Source of the DNA: Adiantum capillus-veneris
Taxonomy: Eukaryota > Streptophyta > Polypodiopsida > Polypodiales > Pteridaceae
Direction: 5' to 3'
DNA length: 64,000 bases
NCBI GenBank assembly: GCA_014529385.2
Contig: CM043955.1
Location: forward strand, 151,700,140-151,764,139
Part shown: positions 59,901-64,000 of the stretch, piece by piece
How the letters are laid out: each line of letters begins with the position of its first letter
How positions within the stretch are numbered: position 1 is the first letter of the stretch
Notes under the pieces: generated by a model
What the model saw: only the letters and a program-made list of their open reading frames with translations
The model's database searches: none
What the model was told of the DNA's origin: nothing
Made by a program: the position numbers and the translations under genes

Positions 59901-60309
59901 ATAGACTTGTGAAGCTTTGGATAGAGTACTTACCGTCGGATTGACTTGTTATCAGCTTCTTCCACTTGACTTGATTGCAACTTCTGTCAAGCTTTCAATT
60001 CCTTGTCTGAAACCGGATTCTTGTATTAGTTTTAATAAAGTTAGCTATTCTTTCACAAAGACTGTACAATTTTTGCTAAATATTGTGAATGGTCTATGTG
60101 TATCACTTCAATTTGAGCTAAGTGAGTCAGTCCTTGAGACTTTCAAATTCTACTTTTGCAAAAAGCCCAAGGACTAATCTGCAACCTGGAAACTAAGTAA
60201 ACATGTACCAATTTGGATCCAATTGAACCCAAAATTTCTTGGTGACCTTGTATTATGTTGGTATAACACTATACAAGCTCAAAAATCAAAAAGTCCGTCT
60301 CTGTGTATC

Positions 60310-60339
60310 AAAAGTAAATAATCACGATTATTTACTTTT
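60310..60339. repeat. Palindrome 1 of the leader array
   Basis: Perfect 14-bp arms AAAAGTAAATAATC / GATTATTTACTTTT with a 2-nt spacer. Confidence 0.9.
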
Positions 60340-60591
60340 CTTAGTTTTTTATACTTTTTGGCTTGTTTTGCCAGTACTCAACTTGTTAAGTTCTCTGGAC
60401 AAGTTTCACTAAGTTTGAATAAAATTTGTCCAAGTTATCAATTATTTCTTGTCCGCCGCAGACTTATTTTTTGAGTATCTGGCTTAAGTCTCACTTTTGT
60501 GATCCAAATTTCACCAAATTTGATTTGTGTGGTCTACTTGATATACTTGACCTTGTGATATACTCAAATGTGCAAATATGTCCAATTTTAT

Positions 60592-60627
60592 AGCAGATAT
60601 AAATAATTACAATTATTTACTCCTGCT
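60592..60627. repeat. Palindrome 2 of the leader array
   Basis: Inner 9-bp arms TAAATAATT / AATTATTTA with a 2-nt spacer, extended by outer AGCAG / CTGCT arms with two mismatched positions. Confidence 0.85.
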
Positions 60628-60966
60628 ATTTTTATGCAAGTTTTTGCCACAATCTTGACACATATTGATACATATTGGTTAATCAGCTTAACTTAAGCTT
60701 AACTTAAGCTTGATTTTTGCCACAATCTTGACACATATTGGTTAATCAGCTTAACTTAAGCTCTCTAGCCAAGTTTCATCAAGTTTGGATAATTCCTGTT
60801 CAGTTGGTCAACAGTTTTGTGTCTGCAGACTAACTTTGCAAATTTGGCCACAATTTTCACTTCAATGATCCAAATCTTGCCAAATTTGATTTGTGGGCTT
60901 AATATAACATGCTAAAACTAGTGGTATGCTGGTTTGTTTTTTCAAAAAAGTTGAGAAATAGGACAA

Positions 60967-60992
60967 AAGTAAATAATTATGATTATTTACTT
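60967..60992. repeat. Palindrome 3 of the leader array
   Basis: 11-bp arms AAGTAAATAAT / ATTATTTACTT with a 4-nt spacer. Confidence 0.9.
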
Positions 60993-61235
60993 CTGGAAAA
61001 TTTTTGCATCTTTTTGGTCAACTGAGCATGTACACTTGTTTATCACATCAATATAAGCCTATGAGTCAATTTTCACTAAGTTTGAACTAATTTTTCCCAA
61101 TTTTCACTCAAGTTCTCGACAAATTTTTACCAAGTTTTGGGTCAGTTTGGTGATCCAAATTCTACGGGCCTTTACAAAAAATGTTTGTACACATGCATAG
61201 AGTCTCTGGTATCAATGTTGGTCACTTTTGAGCTG

Positions 61236-61263
61236 AAAGTAAATAATTGTGATTATTTACTTT
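61236..61263. repeat. Palindrome 4 of the leader array
   Basis: 12-bp arms AAAGTAAATAAT / ATTATTTACTTT with a 4-nt spacer. A half-site (GGTAAATAATC) follows near 61374. Confidence 0.9.
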
Positions 61264-61941
61264 AGGCCTAAAATGAGCACTTTTTTCAATTTTTTCATTG
61301 GACAATCTTTTTATGAGCTATTTTAAGCCTCTAAGTCAAGTCAAAACTTAATTTGGCCTAAAATTTCAAAAAAAGGTAAATAATCTGAGTTTTTGCAAAC
61401 TCTTGAAGTTTTACCTTGAATGCGTTCTTAAGCCTACCCTCTTGTTCATACAACTTTTAAAGCATACTCTCCAGCCCGATTCAATGGTGGACAGTCTTTT
61501 GGTGCTATTTCTAACAATAGACTTGAAATTCTACAGCTTCACATAAATAACTCACAATTGATTCTTTTGGGTCCAACAATGTTCTGAGATCCCACCTCGG
61601 ATTCTACTTACCCTAGTCCTAGGTTCTACTGCAATGGCGTTGCGAAGAGTGTCCACAAACACTCCTTTTCTTGTTTTTTATGGTTTTTTGAGCCTTGATC
61701 TTAAGACTTGTCTCGTCCCTCAATCATTCTCAAAATCCTAATCTCATCGTACAATCCTACAATCCTAAAGGTACTTAGCAAGTACAACCTACTTCCAAGC
61801 TATCTCTACACATCAAAAGACAACAATATTAAGCTATGCGGTTTTAAAAAGAAAGTTTTGACTCTAGGTGATCCTAGAGGAAGTTAAAAGATAACTTCAA
61901 AAGACGCTCGTGTTTTTCCCTAGTTTAGGTCTCTTCGTTCC

Positions 61942-61959
61942 CCACCGGCAGCGGCGCCA
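61942..61959 (-). promoter_or_regulatory. Gypsy-B primer-binding site
   Basis: Minus-strand TGGCGCCGCTGCCGGTGG starts 2 nt after the 5' LTR. Confidence 0.8.
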
Positions 61960-61961
61960 AA

Positions 61962-62784
61962 TGTGGGACGGGTGTCTAACCTCACTCCTATCTTATTGCA
62001 GACATAACGAGAACCACGAATATAATTGTCAATCCATGGGACGAAGCTGACTCAACTAGTGCATAGAGGCTACAAGAGGTTGTCAATCTCTTGGAAAACA
62101 ACTCACATCTAACTCAGGCTACACTCAAATGACAGAAATCGCCAAAAGCTAATAGCTCATCAATAAACAAATCACATCCGTTACAGCATCAAACGACATC
62201 CAAATGTTATGAAACTTCTAGGGCATGTTTATAAGACCTAAGCACACATGCTTATGGTCTCAAATCTCACTTTAGGTCAAGTGAAAAAATTACGGTTATT
62301 AACGGTAGTGAGTTTTTGACCTAGTTGTTTTCGACCCAGAATGCATCTAAATGTGTAGCAATGGTGCCCCAATACCCCACCTATACTTAGTTTATGATTT
62401 TCAAGATTAAATTCCTACTTATGATGAAATTAGGCCGTGGGTCGGTGACGCCAAAAGCTACGGATTATTATGAAATGCTTACGTCAATGCGTAGAGCTAT
62501 TACCTGCGGTTGCAACACAACAAACGACACTACAATGTGACAACCGAGAAGGGAGTAGGAAGCGCGATAAGGAGAGAAGTGAGCGTCGTTAGCTCACACT
62601 GTGTTTCTATTATCCAAAACTTATAAAATATTTACAAAAATTGGCTTTTATACCTTAGCCAAGGTTTTTGTGGTCAAAACTGATAATCTGGGAGCTCTAA
62701 CTAAAGACGGATTGATACAATCTAGAAGCTTGTAGCCCCGGCTCATCAATTACACTATTTATCTAAAAAGTAGGGGTTACAACA
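61962..62784 (-). repeat. Gypsy-B 5' LTR (about 823 bp)
   Basis: On the minus strand it starts TGTTGTAACCCCTACTTTTT and ends CCCGTCCCACA, directly before the primer-binding site. A TATTTTATAAG TATA-like motif lies near 62625. The outer boundary (62784) is inferred from the TGTTG...ACA form, since no 3' LTR is available for comparison. Confidence 0.7.
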
Positions 62785-63213
62785 TTCCCGATTCATCAAA
62801 ATAATAAGTGTTTTTACAATAAGAGCTCCGAAAAATGTTATCTGAGTTAGCTTGTTGCTAACAGCGGATAGTAGCCAAGCCATCCTAAAATATCAAGATA
62901 GATGCTATTGGTAATATACAGCTCTAAGTTTTGATGGGCTATTAGATGAGGTACCAAAGTTCCTCCTCATTTGGTTCTAGCTTTTGACAAGTACCCAAGT
63001 GAGAAACTTCTAGCATTGTGAGTTGAAGGTCTATTGGTATGTAGCAAACAATACCTAGACCTCTGTAAATCTTCGGAATGATTACTACCTTCCTCGGCCT
63101 CAAAGCATATTTTCATAAGAGGTAGAATCTCTCACCTTGAAACTATGTACATGGCTGCATAATAACAAATTCAAACCTATTAACATTATACATAACCCAA
63201 GTAAGAGGCAAAA
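62785..63213. other. No recognisable gene
   Basis: Unassigned DNA flanking the Gypsy-B 5' LTR. No TTCCC duplication partner was found because the other element end is missing. Confidence 0.5.
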
Positions 63214-63864
63214 TTAACAAAAAATGATATGATGTACCTGAGAGTCATCTAGAGAATGAATAAAATGTTTTACAACACTCTTATCTTCAATTTTGAAGTT
63301 ACAAATGTCCTTTTTATTAGGAGAGATCCTAGTCTCCGATGACCAGAAGGCATAGACTATATTCCTTGCTATAGAATTTACATGGGTCCCACGATGAAGT
63401 GATCTTTGATAGGCAAACAATGGTAACACTTCATCCTCATCTTTCATGTGTAGTCGAGAAGTTGCTAGTGCAATGTTCCTACAATGATGAACACCTAATA
63501 GTATTGCAATTTTAGATTGATTCCCTACTGAGCCACCTGTACTATTTAAAACCATGCTCAAATAGGTTTTCTTGGTGAAAAGTTCGTTCATAGAAGGAGG
63601 GACCTTGAGGTGTGTAAGTGTATTATGGATGCCAAACACAAGACCGAATTCAACATCGGTGACCTGGAGCTTTGAAAATGTATTATGTTGGAGTAGTTCT
63701 TGGAAGATCTCCTTTTGCTCGCTAGCCAAAAGACCTCGTGTTTGGTTGCGCCAACATTGGCCACTACTCAGCAAATATTCTTCCTTGACCTGCATGTTGA
63801 AACTCTCCCAATGATGTTGGAAACCCTTTCCTTGCTTCTTTGTTGACGCTTCTTTGCATCCCAA
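63214..63864 (-). CDS. Unidentified open frame, possibly the last exon of a gene
   Basis: A 216-codon minus-strand frame that I do not recognise. It contains no zinc finger, transmembrane run or retroelement motif; it has a charged N-terminus and the segment SKIAILLGVHHCRNIALATS. Its first residues may not be coding: in another frame just upstream (63940-63790) there is a plausible MSIPSTSSLANLAYMRTYWD stretch, so a frameshift or intron is possible. It lies outside all elements I could define, which makes it one of the few candidates for host coding sequence, though it could equally be part of an element running off the window. Confidence 0.3.
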   Translation of the reverse strand: MGCKEASTKKQGKGFQHHWESFNMQVKEEYLLSSGQCWRNQTRGLLASEQKEIFQELLQHNTFSKLQVTDVEFGLVFGIHNTLTHLKVPPSMNELFTKKTYLSMVLNSTGGSVGNQSKIAILLGVHHCRNIALATSRLHMKDEDEVLPLFAYQRSLHRGTHVNSIARNIVYAFWSSETRISPNKKDICNFKIEDKSVVKHFIHSLDDSQVHHIIFC

Positions 63865-64000
63865 TAAGTTCTCATGTAAGCAAGGTTTGCAAGAGATGAA
63901 GTGGATGGAATGCTCATGGTTGGAGTAGTATCCATTTCGTGTTCAGTTGTTGGCTTGTAGGCATTAAGAGACGGGAAGCTCTCTAAAATTGATATCTACA

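Larger units (their letters stand above)
59931..61941 (-). other. Gypsy-B leader with palindrome array
   Basis: About 2 kb between the primer-binding site and gag, without a convincing frame. From about 60280 to 61400 it consists of diverged repeats of about 270-370 bp, each with one palindrome of the AGTAAATAAT...ATTATTTACT type and recurring GATCCAAAT and AAGTTT motifs. A 60-bp near-exact tandem duplication lies at about 60643-60760. Confidence 0.7.
46789..62784 (-). mobile_element. Gypsy-B: decayed Ty3/gypsy element, 5' LTR present, 3' LTR not found
   Basis: From right to left on the minus strand: 5' LTR (61962-62784), primer-binding site, a 2-kb leader with palindromes, gag (59900 to about 52000, split by C1 copy 2), protease, RT, RNase H and an integrase start. 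It then passes into a second protease-like segment. RT before integrase is the gypsy order. Primer-binding site TGGCGCCGCTGCCGG resembles those of Tat/Athila-type elements. Many stops and shifts are present. C1 copy 2 occupies 52610-58161. Confidence 0.85.

Overview
The window reads as nuclear DNA of a land plant with a large, repeat-rich genome. It holds plant-type Ty1/copia and Ty3/gypsy LTR retrotransposons, long GA/CT microsatellites, moderate to low GC and no identifiable bacterial or organellar genes. I cannot name the species. A piggyBac-class DNA transposon with intact ends makes a non-angiosperm lineage worth considering, but that is inference. No intact host gene is recognisable; almost every coding signal is a decayed transposon protein.

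Layout. 1-5.4 kb: non-coding DNA with microsatellites, a lone copia-type 3' LTR (1443-1763), a three-copy tandem repeat (1764-2565) and copy A of a dispersed repeat (R1, 4660-5265). 5.4-11.4 kb: Gypsy-A (+), truncated at the 5' end, with a 1.9-kb 3' LTR carrying three internal tandem arrays. 11.4-32 kb: a five-layer nest. An old minus-strand copia (Copia-A) was split by a solo Gypsy-A-type LTR (12430-30962, target duplication AAGTG). That LTR was split by a copia element, C1 copy 1 (13444-30374, TTCTA). C1 was hit twice within 17 bp: by a piggyBac element (15256-20919, TTAA) and by a gag-only retrotransposon with 2659-bp LTRs (20937-28777, CTG). 32-39 kb: diverged dispersed repeats (R1, R2), AT/GT microsatellites and a degraded spliced gene with a SWIM-like motif (about 35.7-37.96 kb, minus).

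39.4-45.2 kb: Copia-2 (39523-45069), inserted inside a GA microsatellite. 46.8-62.8 kb: Gypsy-B (minus), with 5' LTR, PBS, a leader carrying four palindromes, gag, protease, RT, RNase H and a fused second protease-like segment. It is interrupted by C1 copy 2 (52610-58161, CATTC). 62.8-64 kb: no recognised element, and one 216-codon reading frame of unknown nature.

How the parts relate. Gypsy-A and the solo LTR belong to one LTR family. C1 copies 1 and 2 are one family, and Copia-2 is a related one. C1 and Copia-2 share a pair of leader hairpins that differ by paired (compensatory) changes. C1 copy 2 and Copia-2 are each one continuous frame broken only by nonsense codons. Several of these, plus one in Gypsy-A, are Trp-to-stop transitions, a pattern expected from deamination of methylated cytosine.
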